Shown: positions 8,971 through 18,515 of the stretch, piece by piece | Layout of the letters: the number at the start of each line of letters is the position of its first letter | Numbering within the stretch: position 1 is the stretch's first letter | DNA from: Clostridia bacterium | GTDB taxonomy: Bacteria; Bacillota; Clostridia; DUPQ01 | Assembly (NCBI GenBank): GCA_016935835.1 | Contig: JAFGQE010000009.1 | Coordinates: 1 to 51,085, forward strand | Reading direction: 5' to 3' | DNA: 51,085 bases | The notes under the pieces: model-generated | Databases searched by the model: none | Told to the model about the DNA's origin: nothing | Seen by the model: only the letters and a program-made list of their open reading frames with translations | Translations under genes and position numbers: made by a program

Positions 8971-9969
8971 ATGAATCTTGTTGGAATAGATATCGGCGGC
9001 ACGAAATGCGCAGTTGTACTTGGGTTGGCAGACAAAGACAACCCGGTTTCGGCGGAGCCCATGATTCTTGATAAAATAAAATTCACAACCGAAGGCGGCC
9101 CCGGTGCAATCATTGACAGATTATGCAGGGAGACTAAAGAAATAATATCAAGGCACGGGCTTTCGAAGGACGATATCGCATGCATAGGGATAAACTGCGG
9201 GGGGCCCATAGACAGCAGGAACGGAATAATACTTTCACCGCCGAATCTCATCGGGTGGGATGATATACACATAGTTGATATTTTTGAGAAAAGGCTGGGA
9301 ATAAGAAGCAAGCTTCAGAATGATGCGAATGCCGGCGCGCTTGCCGAATGGCTTTTCGGAGCCGGCCGCGGCTGCTCCAATGTGATGTTCATAACATTCG
9401 GCACCGGGTTCGGTGCAGGACTCATACTCGACGGGCGCCTTTACAGCGGGACAAACGACATGGCGGGCGAAGTGGGGCATGTCAGGCTTGCGGACCACGG
9501 GCCCGTAGGATTCGGCAAGGAGGGATCATGCGAAGGGTTCTGCAGCGGCGGAGGAATCGTCCAGCTCGCCCGGACCAAGGTCCTTGAGAGATTTCAGATG
9601 GGGGAAAAAGTTTCCTTTTGCAATGGAATCGAAGATATCGGGGGACTTACGGCAAAGATTGTCGGGGACGCCGCCGAAGCCGGCGATGAACTGGCGATGG
9701 AAATATATGCAATCAGCGGAAGATACCTGGGCAAGGCTCTTTCCATATTCATTGATATCCTCAACCCCGAGGTCATAGCGATAGGAAGCATTTTTGCAAG
9801 AAGCACGGGGTTGCTTTGGCCTCATGCCGAAAAAGTGATAAAAGAGGAAGCCCTGACACATGCGCAAAAAGTATGCAGGGTCGTTCCGGCCGGACTCGGG
9901 GAACGGATAGGGGATCTTGAGGCCCTTTCCATAGCGGCTTATGAGATGGCGAAAGGCGGTAAACAATGA
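8971..9969 (+). CDS. ROK-family sugar kinase
   Basis: 332 residues. The N-terminal GIDIGGTK is the phosphate-binding motif of ROK kinases, QNDANAGALAE carries the catalytic aspartate, and GEVGHVRL holds the conserved zinc-ligand histidine. The cysteine cluster that follows is short (CEGFCSGGGI) rather than the full CxCGxxGCxE, so the zinc site is atypical. It lacks an N-terminal helix-turn-helix and is therefore an enzyme, not a repressor. The likely role is ATP-dependent phosphorylation of a hexose or amino sugar in the cytoplasm. GGAGG lies eight bases before the ATG. It overlaps the SIS gene by four bases (ATGA), so the two are coupled. The substrate cannot be told from sequence. Confidence 0.88.
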   Translation: MNLVGIDIGGTKCAVVLGLADKDNPVSAEPMILDKIKFTTEGGPGAIIDRLCRETKEIISRHGLSKDDIACIGINCGGPIDSRNGIILSPPNLIGWDDIHIVDIFEKRLGIRSKLQNDANAGALAEWLFGAGRGCSNVMFITFGTGFGAGLILDGRLYSGTNDMAGEVGHVRLADHGPVGFGKEGSCEGFCSGGGIVQLARTKVLERFQMGEKVSFCNGIEDIGGLTAKIVGDAAEAGDELAMEIYAISGRYLGKALSIFIDILNPEVIAIGSIFARSTGLLWPHAEKVIKEEALTHAQKVCRVVPAGLGERIGDLEALSIAAYEMAKGGKQ

Positions 9970-10595
9970 ACAGCGAAGCAAAAGGAATTCTAGAAAAAAC
10001 ACTGGGGGACAATCCGGCGCTTGCCGCATGTACCGACGATATAAGGAAGGCATTCGAAATACTTGCCGGATGCTATGAAAACGGAGGGATGGCGCTTATC
10101 TGCGGAAACGGGGGAAGCGCAGCCGACAGCGAACACATCGTAGGCGAGCTGATGAAGGGATTCATGAAAAAGCGGCCGCTTCCCGCCGAGCATAAACGCG
10201 TGCTTGGGGATGAAAACCTATATGGTAAAATGCAGGGCGCGCTGCCGGCGATATCGCTTGTAAGCCAGACGTCGATTGCCACGGCTTATTCGAACGATGT
10301 GGCGCCGGACATGGCTTTTGCACAGCAGGTGTATGGATACAGGGGTAAGAACAATGTGCTTATCGGTATAACGACATCCGGGAACTCCAGGAACATTGTG
10401 AATGCGGTCAGGGTCGCGGATGCGTTCGGAATGAAAAGCATCGGGCTTACGGGAAGGGACGGGGGGATGCTTAACGGCTTGTGTTCCGTCGTGATAAAGG
10501 CTCCGGCCGAGGAGACATACAGGGTTCAGGAGTTTCATCTGCCGGTCTACCATGCGCTTTGCGCAATGCTGGAAGCGGAATTTTTTAAAATATAA
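9966..10595 (+). CDS. SIS-domain protein, phosphoheptose isomerase (GmhA)-like
   Basis: 209 residues with the SIS fold. CGNGGSAADSEHIVGEL (from about residue 43) is the GmhA-type phosphosugar-binding loop, and GITTSGNSRNIVNAV is the second SIS motif. GmhA interconverts sedoheptulose 7-phosphate and manno-heptose 7-phosphate, but relatives act on other phospho-sugars. In this operon, next to a ROK kinase and KDG/KDPG enzymes, it may be an aldose-ketose isomerase for the product of the kinase. That is inference. The start codon lies within the last codons of the ROK gene (ATGA overlap). Confidence 0.82.
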   Translation: MNSEAKGILEKTLGDNPALAACTDDIRKAFEILAGCYENGGMALICGNGGSAADSEHIVGELMKGFMKKRPLPAEHKRVLGDENLYGKMQGALPAISLVSQTSIATAYSNDVAPDMAFAQQVYGYRGKNNVLIGITTSGNSRNIVNAVRVADAFGMKSIGLTGRDGGMLNGLCSVVIKAPAEETYRVQEFHLPVYHALCAMLEAEFFKI

Positions 10596-10614
10596 TATTT
10601 GAAAGGAAGATATC

Positions 10615-11259
10615 ATGAGCAGACAGGAATTGGTAACCAGAATCAAAAGAAAAGGCCTTGTCGCAGTGGTCAGGGCGGAATCGGCTGAAAAGGCGTTTCA
10701 TATTATCGATGCGTGCATAGAAGGCGGGGTGGCCGCGATTGAAATAACATTCACTGTCCCGGGCGCACATAAGATAATAGAGGAACTTGCGTCGCGGTAT
10801 GATAAAAGGGAGATAATCCTCGGGGCGGGCACGGTGCTGGATCCGGAGACGGCGAGGATTGCGATATTGTCCGGGGCGCAATATATCGTAAGTCCGCATT
10901 TCAATCCGGATACGGTAAGGCTGTGCAACAGATACCAGGTGCCCAGCATGCCGGGTGCGATGACCATTAGGGAAATAATCGAGGCGATGGAGGCCGGGGC
11001 GGATATCATCAAGATATTTCCCGGGGAACTCTTCGGACCATCGATCATCAAAGCCGTCAGGGGTCCGCTTCCGCAGGCGCAGATGATGCCAACGGGGGGA
11101 GTGACGGTTGAGAACGCCGGGGAATGGATCAAGGCGGGGGCGGTTGCGGTCGGGGCCGGAAGCAGTTTGACAAAAGGGGCCGGAAACGGGGACTATGCAT
11201 TGATAACAAGGACGGCAAGGGAGTTCATTGCACGAATCAATGAAGCAAGGGGTGAATGA
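10615..11259 (+). CDS. eda: KDPG/KHG aldolase
   Basis: 214 residues, the usual length of the class I aldolase that splits 2-dehydro-3-deoxy-6-phosphogluconate into pyruvate and glyceraldehyde 3-phosphate. Visible family motifs are GLVAVVRAE at the start, the catalytic glutamate in [25 protein letters not shown], and the Schiff-base lysine in [18 protein letters not shown] lies upstream of the ATG. It is directly followed by a KDG kinase, which would supply its substrate, so the pair completes the lower branch of uronate or Entner-Doudoroff-type sugar-acid breakdown. Confidence 0.92.
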   Translation: MSRQELVTRIKRKGLVAVVRAESAEKAFHIIDACIEGGVAAIEITFTVPGAHKIIEELASRYDKREIILGAGTVLDPETARIAILSGAQYIVSPHFNPDTVRLCNRYQVPSMPGAMTIREIIEAMEAGADIIKIFPGELFGPSIIKAVRGPLPQAQMMPTGGVTVENAGEWIKAGAVAVGAGSSLTKGAGNGDYALITRTAREFIARINEARGE

Positions 11260-11260
11260 A

Positions 11261-12289
11261 GTGGCGAAGGTAATTACATTAGGTGAAATAATGCTCAGGC
11301 TGAAGGCTCCGGGACGGGAAAAATTCATGCAGAGCCAGCTGTTCGAGGCGACATTCGGAGGCGGCGAGGCCAATGTCGCGGTATCGCTTGCAAATTTCGG
11401 CATGGACGCAGCCTTCGTTACCGTTCTGCCGGACAATGACATCGCAGATGCCTGCATAAGGGAACTGAGGGGATTCGGGGTCGACACCTCGCTCATCAAT
11501 AGAGGTCCGGGGCGCCTTGGCATTTATTATCTCGAGGCCGGTTCGGTTCAGCGTCCTTCCAAGGTTATTTACGACAGGTCCGGTTCTTCAATTTCAATCG
11601 CGGACCCTGGGAGTTTTGACTGGGATACTGTTTTCAAGGATGCGGACTGGTTCCACATCACCGGGATTACACCGGCCATCAGTGCAACCGCGGGACGGCT
11701 TGCCATTGATTCAGTAACGGCCGCCTATGACCAGGGAATAAAAGTATCATGCGATTTTAATTTCAGGAACAAACTTTGGAAATACGGCAGGAAAGCCACC
11801 GAAGTCATGCCTGAAATCGTCAGGCATGTAAACGTGGGGATAGCGAATGAAGAAGACTGCCAGAAAGCACTGGGCATCGGTATTGACGCGGATGTTCACG
11901 GGGGGCGTCTCGACACCGGCAAGTATGAGGATCTTACGAATAGGGTTATGGCCGAATACCCGAACCTTGAGTACATGGCGGTGACTCTCCGTGAAAGCGA
12001 AAACGCAGACATCAACGGCTGGAGGGCATGCCTGAACGACGGTAAACGATTCTATCTTAGTACAAAGTATGAAATGACGCATATCATCGACAGGGTCGGG
12101 GGAGGGGATTCCTTCGCAGGGGGACTGATATACGGCCTGAGGACATATGCAGATCCGGAAGAGGCCCTGGAATTCGCTGTTGCGGCAAGCTGTCTCAAGC
12201 ATACGATTTCGGGCGATTTCAACCGTGTTTCCGTAAAGGATGTGGAAACGCTCATGAAGGGCGACGGATCGGGCCGCGTCCAAAGGTAA
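11261..12289 (+). CDS. kdgK: 2-dehydro-3-deoxygluconokinase, PfkB family
   Basis: 342 residues from a GTG start at 11261, chosen because AGGGG lies 8 bases upstream and the protein then begins [14 protein letters not shown], as in KdgK. In-frame TTG (11228) and ATG (11240) upstream would overlap eda. [16 protein letters not shown] is the first PfkB signature and [17 protein letters not shown] is the second, with the catalytic aspartate. It phosphorylates KDG to KDPG for the adjacent aldolase. No dehydratase or transporter for the sugar acid is in the window. Confidence 0.88.
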   Translation: MAKVITLGEIMLRLKAPGREKFMQSQLFEATFGGGEANVAVSLANFGMDAAFVTVLPDNDIADACIRELRGFGVDTSLINRGPGRLGIYYLEAGSVQRPSKVIYDRSGSSISIADPGSFDWDTVFKDADWFHITGITPAISATAGRLAIDSVTAAYDQGIKVSCDFNFRNKLWKYGRKATEVMPEIVRHVNVGIANEEDCQKALGIGIDADVHGGRLDTGKYEDLTNRVMAEYPNLEYMAVTLRESENADINGWRACLNDGKRFYLSTKYEMTHIIDRVGGGDSFAGGLIYGLRTYADPEEALEFAVAASCLKHTISGDFNRVSVKDVETLMKGDGSGRVQR

Positions 12290-12341
12290 CTGCGGGGAAC
12301 CTGAATGAGTTAAACAATCTCGGGCTGTAGGACACAGGCTG

Positions 12342-12368
12342 CCTGTTGTCATGAAAAATGGCAACGGG
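12342..12368. other. Stable hairpin in the kdgK to propeller gap
   Basis: CCTGTTGTCAT (12342-12352) pairs with ATGGCAACGGG (12358-12368), with G-T pairs, around a GAAAA loop. No T-run follows, so it may stabilise or process the mRNA rather than end it. Confidence 0.4.
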
Positions 12369-12394
12369 AGCTATGCAAATAAAAGGATGTAATC

Positions 12395-14290
12395 ATGGAA
12401 TTTGAAAAAACACCGATCGATATAAAAAAGACAATAATGCAGGGAATTTGTTATTCTGTTTACAAGGGCGAGAACAGAGTATACGGCGTACTGGCCGAAG
12501 GCGGGTGCGCCACATTCATTGTCATCAGCCTTGACAGGGAAAGGATAATCTTTTCGCAGGATGCACCCGGGGCAACCGGCTCATGGGGCGTAGCCGTCGC
12601 AAGCGACGGAAGGGTATATTTCGGGACATATGTAAATGCCGGGCTTTACCGGTTCGACCCCGAAACGGAGCAACTTGAGACTATTTTCAATAATCTTCCA
12701 AATGCCAAATTCATATTCAGCCTGGATGTCGATTCAAAAAACAATGTCTACGGCGGAACATGGCCGAACTGCGCAGTTTTTAAATACAGCGGCAATGAGG
12801 AAAAAATGGAATTCTATGATGAGAATGTCGTGCCGGGCGAGGATTATGTCAGAATGGTCCTGTATGATGAAAAGAAGGATATCCTTTATGCGAGCATCTC
12901 CGCACATTGCCATCTGATCGAATATAAGCCGGGCGTCGGACCCTTGAGGGACATTCTTCCCGAATCTTACAAGGGCGAGGCGTTTGCCAGGCTCATTGAC
13001 ATATATGACGGGAAGATCATCGTATATATGACCAGGGCAAAAAAAATATTGATATTAGACCTGGACAGCGGGGAACTGCTTCATGAAATTGACGGTCCCG
13101 ACGACAGCGTCGAGCATCCGCCTGCCGGAATTGACCCCCGGAGGCTGCTCTCAGGAACAAGAAACAGCGGAATCATGCTTGATGTTAATGATCTTCGCGT
13201 TTATAACTTCAAAAGCGATGCCGGTGAAACAATCATGGGCCTATGGGCCTATCCTGACGGCGAGTCGATTCTGCTCACGGGATTCGAAGGAACCTTATAT
13301 CTTTATAATGTTCAAAGCGGCATTAAAAAGAAGCTGGATATAGAGGTTCCCAGTAAAAGCATAGAAATAAGACAGCTTCATACTTCCGCGGACGGCAGGA
13401 TTTACGCAAGCGGATATCTCAGGGGAGGAACATATATATTCGACCCCGGAACCGGCACGGGCACGCAGTACGACGGGATCGGGCAGTCGGAGGGAATCAC
13501 ATCATGCAAAAGCAGGATATACTTCGGCAAATACCCGGGCGCTTATGTATATGAGTTCGACTCGAAAAAGGAATGGGACTATCCAAATAATCCCAGGGAG
13601 ATCTTTGAGATGAAGACAGGATACAACCAGGACAGGCCTTTTGCCCTGAAAGCGGCGGGAAACAAACTGTTCGTAGGCACTATTCCCGAATACGGAGACA
13701 TACAGGGTGCGCTTGCGGCTTATGATATGAAAAGCGGAAAGCTGGAGGTGAGGAAGGACTTCTCGGATTCCAGGAGCATTGTATCCCTTGCGGCCGCTGA
13801 CGGGATTCTCTACGGCGGAACCACGGTGTGCGGAGGACTGGGAAGCCGCCCCATGCATGAAAGCGGAACCGTATTTGCCATGGACATTGAAACGGGTGAA
13901 TACTTGTACGAGGTCGTTCCCGTGGAAGGATGCAGGAATGCGGGAGGATTGTGCTTTGCTTATGATGGAAAGCTGCTTGGGTGCGCGGACGGTACTTTTT
14001 TTATTCTTGACCCTAAAACAGGCCGAAAGGAATTTGAAAGGAAGCTGGTCGAATTCAACCGGGACAAGGATTACAAGTGGGAAGTTTCATTCATAAAAAA
14101 GGGATTGAACAAGTTATACTACATTGTGGCTTCAAACACACTTTTTGCCTATGACCATTCAAAAAAAGAATTCAAGGGAATAACCGGCAGGAAGGTCAAT
14201 CTGCTGGAATTCGATTCCCAGGGCAGGCTTTATTGCCAGTATGAGGATAATGTTAGGGAGGTTATCCGGAGCATAAGTCCTGCGGATTGA
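12395..14290 (+). CDS. Cytoplasmic beta-propeller protein of unknown function
   Basis: 631 residues with no signal peptide. The sequence is built of many repeated four-strand blades with phrases such as GRVYFGTYVNAGLYRFDPET, NNVYGGTW, GRIYASGYLRGGTYIFDP, GILYGGTT and GKLLGCADGTFFILD. This is typical of SMP-30/NHL, PQQ-like or Vgb-type propellers. Blades recur roughly every 45-60 residues. I see no PQQ-binding tryptophan-docking motif or catalytic signature that fixes a reaction. AAGGAT lies 8 bases before the ATG. It sits between the sugar-acid operon and a membrane acyltransferase-like gene, 19 bases apart, so a link to sugar or cell-envelope work is possible but unproven. Confidence 0.8.
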   Translation: MEFEKTPIDIKKTIMQGICYSVYKGENRVYGVLAEGGCATFIVISLDRERIIFSQDAPGATGSWGVAVASDGRVYFGTYVNAGLYRFDPETEQLETIFNNLPNAKFIFSLDVDSKNNVYGGTWPNCAVFKYSGNEEKMEFYDENVVPGEDYVRMVLYDEKKDILYASISAHCHLIEYKPGVGPLRDILPESYKGEAFARLIDIYDGKIIVYMTRAKKILILDLDSGELLHEIDGPDDSVEHPPAGIDPRRLLSGTRNSGIMLDVNDLRVYNFKSDAGETIMGLWAYPDGESILLTGFEGTLYLYNVQSGIKKKLDIEVPSKSIEIRQLHTSADGRIYASGYLRGGTYIFDPGTGTGTQYDGIGQSEGITSCKSRIYFGKYPGAYVYEFDSKKEWDYPNNPREIFEMKTGYNQDRPFALKAAGNKLFVGTIPEYGDIQGALAAYDMKSGKLEVRKDFSDSRSIVSLAAADGILYGGTTVCGGLGSRPMHESGTVFAMDIETGEYLYEVVPVEGCRNAGGLCFAYDGKLLGCADGTFFILDPKTGRKEFERKLVEFNRDKDYKWEVSFIKKGLNKLYYIVASNTLFAYDHSKKEFKGITGRKVNLLEFDSQGRLYCQYEDNVREVIRSISPAD

Positions 14291-14309
14291 TTTCCCCGGA
14301 GAACCGTGG

Positions 14310-16337
14310 ATGAATGATATAAGCAAATCAAACGGACGGCGTTATCAGACCAATCTGATCAAAAGGATAGAGGATCTCTATAACTTTTTCTTCCTTATGT
14401 ATATATCCAGGCTTTTTTTATTGAATCCGGTTTATGGGGGTGCTTTGTTCACCGCGGGCCTGGTCTGGTTGAATTATCATGTCATTTATGGCAGAAGGTT
14501 CGGATTGCTTGAAAAAGGAGGAAAGATACTTTCCATACTCATTGCTGTGGCTTCCGTCGCGTCCACAGGGTATCTTTTGTTGGTTTATCCCTTTAGATTC
14601 AGGTCCCGGGGAACAGTGTTCATCATGGCGGTTGCGCTGACAATACTCCTTAGGCCCGCGGTTGACAAATTCATAAGAAGCGCGCGCGGGCGCCTGGTTT
14701 CGTACACGGCCATGATACTTATATTGATTCCCTTTCTGGTTTTGTTTGCCGATGAATCGACGCATTTCATAATTCCCGCGGGGCTTCTTGCCGGATGCGT
14801 AATTGCGTATGCAAGGACCCTGATTGACGACGGAACATCGGATGAGCTTCCGGAGCCGGGCTCCGCCAGGGGTGTGAAAATCAATTCATACAGGCTGTAT
14901 GCCAATACGGTGGTGGTGACCACCGCTTCCCTGCAGATTATGATAATGATGTATGTGAGTTACATGAGATATGTGACCAAGCCGGATTTTCTGGGGAACA
15001 TACTGAACACTTATGTCATCACCCTTCTTGCACTGGTAATCGTTATGGCCATTGTAGCCTTTTTGCAAAAAAAGGTCAGGCTGCAGCAATATGAAAAAAC
15101 ACTCATTTTCGTTATTGCGGCCATATGCTGGATAACCGCAATCCTGGATATTTTCAATTCCGGCACGGATCCGGCGAAATTTTCGTCATACATAAGCATA
15201 GTTGTGATCATAATGGGAATATCCTTTGTAATAATGATACTCGCCGCCATGCAGGAGGACTTCAGGGGTATATTTTTCCTTGACCGGAGTCACTCGGAGG
15301 AAAGGACAATGGGCGGCCAGATGAGGCTGCTTGACAGGCAGGCGGGGCTTGTTGCATATTTTACAGTCCTGATGATGCTGACATCGCTTTGCCTTGACCC
15401 CGAGCACCAATCCGGGGAGATCAATGATCCGGGTTTATTCACAGGGCTTGTAAAATTCTATATGCTCGTGGTGCCGGCCATCTTCCTGTTCCTGGGGGTC
15501 CTTTATTCAATAAGGCAGCCTTTATCAAGGAAATACAGCGCCAAACTGCGGAAATTCGTGGAGGGTCTGGGCAGCAATAAAAAAAACCCGGAATTGGAAA
15601 AACAGCTTGTCGATGTGCTTGTCAGGAAGCACAGCAACAGTTTCGGCATCAAGGTCATAGCCTTCATACTGTATCCGTTGCTCAAGCACTCGGTCGAGGG
15701 GGCGGAGAATGTCGAGGGAAGGGATCCGGCGGTATTTGTTTGCAACCACAAGGAAATATACGGACCGGTGGTAACCAACCTATACATGCCGTTCATATGC
15801 CGGCCCTGGATAATAAACGGAATGGTTGAAAGGGACAGGATTTACGATCATCTTATAGATGGCTACAATATGAGGAAGTCAAGGCTTCCGGCGCCGCTGA
15901 AAAAAGCTTATTGCAGATTTCTCACACCGATCATGCACTGGGCGATGAATTCAGTGGAGCCAATCCCGGTTTTCAGGAACGAGGGCAAGGGCATAATAAA
16001 GACCATCAGCCTGACGGTCGAGGCGCTGGAACAGGAGGATAATATATTGCTGTTTCCCGAGGACAACTCCAGGACGGACGGCTACACGGAGAAACCGGGG
16101 GAGTTTTTCACAGGATTTGCGCATATAGGCAAAGCATACCATAAAAAGACAGGCAAGGCGGTCAGATTTTACCCGGTATACGCCGACAGTGAAAAGAGAA
16201 CGCTTTACATTGGAAAGGGAATTGAATATAACAAAAGCAATGCCCCGGTCGACGAAAAAAACAGGATAGTTTCATACCTGAAGAACGCAATGGACCGGAT
16301 GGCAACGGGGGTTCACGAAGCAAAACCCGAGGTTTAA
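14310..16337 (+). CDS. Polytopic membrane protein with PlsC-like acyltransferase tail
   Basis: 675 residues. By eye, the first about 420 residues hold about 11 hydrophobic segments, and the last 230 residues are soluble and resemble 1-acylglycerol-3-phosphate acyltransferases. The PlsC HX4D block reads CNHKEIYGP near residue 479, so the usual aspartate is Gly. The second block reads LLFPEDNSRTDG instead of FPEGTRS. Both catalytic motifs are therefore off-consensus, and activity as a normal PlsC is doubtful. Membrane parts fused to such tails occur in envelope lipid or glycan acyl transfer. GGAG lies about 11 bases before the ATG, and the gene follows the propeller gene closely. The fold is likely; the function is not known. 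Confidence 0.75.
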   Translation: MNDISKSNGRRYQTNLIKRIEDLYNFFFLMYISRLFLLNPVYGGALFTAGLVWLNYHVIYGRRFGLLEKGGKILSILIAVASVASTGYLLLVYPFRFRSRGTVFIMAVALTILLRPAVDKFIRSARGRLVSYTAMILILIPFLVLFADESTHFIIPAGLLAGCVIAYARTLIDDGTSDELPEPGSARGVKINSYRLYANTVVVTTASLQIMIMMYVSYMRYVTKPDFLGNILNTYVITLLALVIVMAIVAFLQKKVRLQQYEKTLIFVIAAICWITAILDIFNSGTDPAKFSSYISIVVIIMGISFVIMILAAMQEDFRGIFFLDRSHSEERTMGGQMRLLDRQAGLVAYFTVLMMLTSLCLDPEHQSGEINDPGLFTGLVKFYMLVVPAIFLFLGVLYSIRQPLSRKYSAKLRKFVEGLGSNKKNPELEKQLVDVLVRKHSNSFGIKVIAFILYPLLKHSVEGAENVEGRDPAVFVCNHKEIYGPVVTNLYMPFICRPWIINGMVERDRIYDHLIDGYNMRKSRLPAPLKKAYCRFLTPIMHWAMNSVEPIPVFRNEGKGIIKTISLTVEALEQEDNILLFPEDNSRTDGYTEKPGEFFTGFAHIGKAYHKKTGKAVRFYPVYADSEKRTLYIGKGIEYNKSNAPVDEKNRIVSYLKNAMDRMATGVHEAKPEV

Positions 16338-16360
16338 GCTATTTTTAAGCTTGATATGAT
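16333..16360 (+). promoter_or_regulatory. Promoter with OmpR-type direct repeat, response regulator gene
   Basis: TTTAAGC occurs at 16333-16339 and again at 16344-16350, an 11-base period typical of sites for OmpR/PhoB-family regulators. TATGAT (16355-16360) could be the -10. It lies 35 bases before the ATG of the OmpR-type regulator, which suggests autoregulation. Confidence 0.5.
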
Positions 16361-16395
16361 AAAATTTTACTTGAAAAAATGAAAAGAGTTATAGG

Positions 16396-17082
16396 ATGCA
16401 AATAAAAATATTAGTGGTCGATGATGAAAAAGAACTGCGGGATGTAGTCGTAAAGTATCTTGAAAAAGAAGGTTATGCCGCCATTGGTGCGGGCGACGGG
16501 GTAAGCGCGGTCAAGATGTTCCATGACGAAAAGCCCGACTTGATAATCCTCGACCTTATGCTTCCCGACATTCCGGGCGAGAAAGTCTGCTCGGTCGTAA
16601 GGGAAAGCCACGACACGCCGATCATAATGCTGACCTCAAAGAGCAGCGAGGAAGACAGGATAATGGGCCTGGGCCTTGGGGCCGACGATTATGTGGTGAA
16701 GCCTTTCAGCCCTAAGGAGCTGGTCATGAGGGTAAAGGTAATATTGCGCAGGGCCGGCGTAAGCGGAAACCACGACAGGGACCGGGCGCACGACGAACTC
16801 GTCATCGACGAGGATGCTTATGTTGTAAAGCGGAACGGACGCAATATCGAGCTTACGCCGATTGAATTCAAGATACTGGCCGCCATGTCGAAAAACCCCG
16901 GAAGGACATACACAAGGGATCAGTTGATAACATATGCGCTTGGATATGAATATGAGGGAATGAGCAGAACCATAGATTCCCACATCAAGAATATAAGGCA
17001 GAAAATTGAAACCGACCCGGCGCGGCCTGAGTACATAAGGACGGTATTCGGGGTCGGGTATAAATTCAAGGAGAGCAAATGA
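16396..17082 (+). CDS. OmpR/PhoB-family response regulator
   Basis: 228 residues. The receiver domain (1-118) has the acidic pair DDE at 10-12, the phosphorylation site Asp53 in LDLMLPD, the conserved Thr/Ser in MLTSKS, and the lysine in KPFSPKEL. A winged-helix DNA-binding domain covers about 130-226, with SRTIDSHIKNIRQKIE as recognition-helix region and IRTVFGVGYKF as the closing hairpin. It activates or represses genes when phosphorylated by the adjacent kinase. The start codon of the kinase overlaps its stop by four bases (ATGA). A TTTAAGC direct repeat in its promoter is a candidate for its own site. Confidence 0.95.
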   Translation: MQIKILVVDDEKELRDVVVKYLEKEGYAAIGAGDGVSAVKMFHDEKPDLIILDLMLPDIPGEKVCSVVRESHDTPIIMLTSKSSEEDRIMGLGLGADDYVVKPFSPKELVMRVKVILRRAGVSGNHDRDRAHDELVIDEDAYVVKRNGRNIELTPIEFKILAAMSKNPGRTYTRDQLITYALGYEYEGMSRTIDSHIKNIRQKIETDPARPEYIRTVFGVGYKFKESK

Positions 17083-18458
17083 CAAGCCTGAACAAACTTT
17101 TCTCAAGGTATTTCATAATAACGATAGCCGTGGTACTGGCCATAATAACCATTGCCTCGAATCTGGGGGCCTCGGTTTTTTTCAAGAATTTCATTGAAAG
17201 AAAAAATGAGGAGGAAAACGGAGGAATCGTGGAATCGGTTCAGGAAATGCTTGACAATAAATCGATATCCGAGACCTCATATCCGTTCTTGCTCGCACTT
17301 ATATCAAGACAGGAGCAGGTCAGGCTTATCCTATATGAAAATGACGAGGTTCTTACGGATACATTCACAGGCGTCCTAAGGCCAATGATGGGGATGGCGG
17401 CAAGGGTGCCGGACAGCACATACCTTCAGCAGGATTCACATGAAGTGGAATATTCCAAATATAATATAGAAGGATACACGCTCTGGATAGGCAGGGCCAA
17501 GAACCCGCTGGTTGATATAATAAATGCGGATTTTATCAAGACGCTGAACACGCTGTATATAATCATGTTCTTCGCGGCCCTGGCAATAGCATCCTTCTCC
17601 GCATATATCCTGTCAAGAAAATTCAACGGGCCGATCATGCAGCTCAAGGACAATGTCAACCACATATCAATGAATCGCTTCCAGAGCCTGAAAAAATGCG
17701 ACACAAAGGCCAGGGAGCTGAAGGAGTTGTCGGAAGACATAGAGAATCTGGCCGTGCAGATGCAAAAGGAAGAGAACATGAGGAGAAGGCTTTCCAACGA
17801 CATCGTTCATGAGCTCAAGACGCCTATAGCCGTTCTTTCAACCAATATCGAGGCTATAATGGATGGGATTTACACGGCGGACGAAGAAAGGATGTCCGTG
17901 CTTCTTGGGCAGATAAACAGAATAACAAGGCTTGTCAACAACCTTTCCGACCTGACGATGCTGGAAACGGAGTACAACGGGATGACAAGGGACAGGGTGG
18001 ACATATCGGAAATACTTGAAAGCCTTCACATGGTATATCTTCCGGCGGCGGCTGACAAGGGGATCAGCCTGGACAAGGATATAGAAAAGGGACTTGTCAT
18101 GGAGGGGAGCGAGGACCGGCTTCTGCAGGTATTCGTCAACCTGTTGTCAAACTCAATCAAATACACCGAAAAAGACGGGCGGATACTTATAAGGGCATAC
18201 TCATCCGACGGCAGCATTGTTTGCGAAGTCTCTGATAATGGCATTGGCATAGATGAAAAGGACAAGCCGTTCATTTTCAATCGTTTTTACAGGGGGGACG
18301 AGTCAAGGAGCAGGGAGACCGGCGGGTCGGGGATAGGACTGGCAATAGTCAGGGCGATTGTTTCAGCCCACGGCGGGGAAATAAAGCTTGACAGTAAAAA
18401 GGGCGAGGGAACGAAGATATCCGTGATATTTAAGAAAATTAATATCAAAAATTCATAA
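17079..18458 (+). CDS. Membrane sensor histidine kinase
   Basis: 459 residues. A first membrane span at about 10-32 and a second at about 155-177 enclose an extracytoplasmic sensor region of about 120 residues with no family that I recognise. A HAMP-like linker follows, then HisKA with the phospho-acceptor His244 in VHELKTPIAV. The ATPase domain has the N box VNLLSNSIKYT, DNGIGIDE, FNRFYRGD and GGSGIGLAIV. It is the partner of the preceding response regulator. The stimulus is unknown; the secreted protein encoded 57 bases downstream may belong to the same circuit. Confidence 0.94.
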   Translation: MTSLNKLFSRYFIITIAVVLAIITIASNLGASVFFKNFIERKNEEENGGIVESVQEMLDNKSISETSYPFLLALISRQEQVRLILYENDEVLTDTFTGVLRPMMGMAARVPDSTYLQQDSHEVEYSKYNIEGYTLWIGRAKNPLVDIINADFIKTLNTLYIIMFFAALAIASFSAYILSRKFNGPIMQLKDNVNHISMNRFQSLKKCDTKARELKELSEDIENLAVQMQKEENMRRRLSNDIVHELKTPIAVLSTNIEAIMDGIYTADEERMSVLLGQINRITRLVNNLSDLTMLETEYNGMTRDRVDISEILESLHMVYLPAAADKGISLDKDIEKGLVMEGSEDRLLQVFVNLLSNSIKYTEKDGRILIRAYSSDGSIVCEVSDNGIGIDEKDKPFIFNRFYRGDESRSRETGGSGIGLAIVRAIVSAHGGEIKLDSKKGEGTKISVIFKKINIKNS

Positions 18459-18515
18459 AATCTCCATATTGCAGGGGTAAGATGTCAATATGTAAGTAAA
18501 AGGAGGTGCAGGCTC

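Noticed and set aside
10585-11523. A 312-codon minus-strand frame opposite eda and kdgK
   Set aside because: Both plus-strand genes have intact catalytic motifs; the reverse frame reads as low-complexity Pro/Arg/Ser text.
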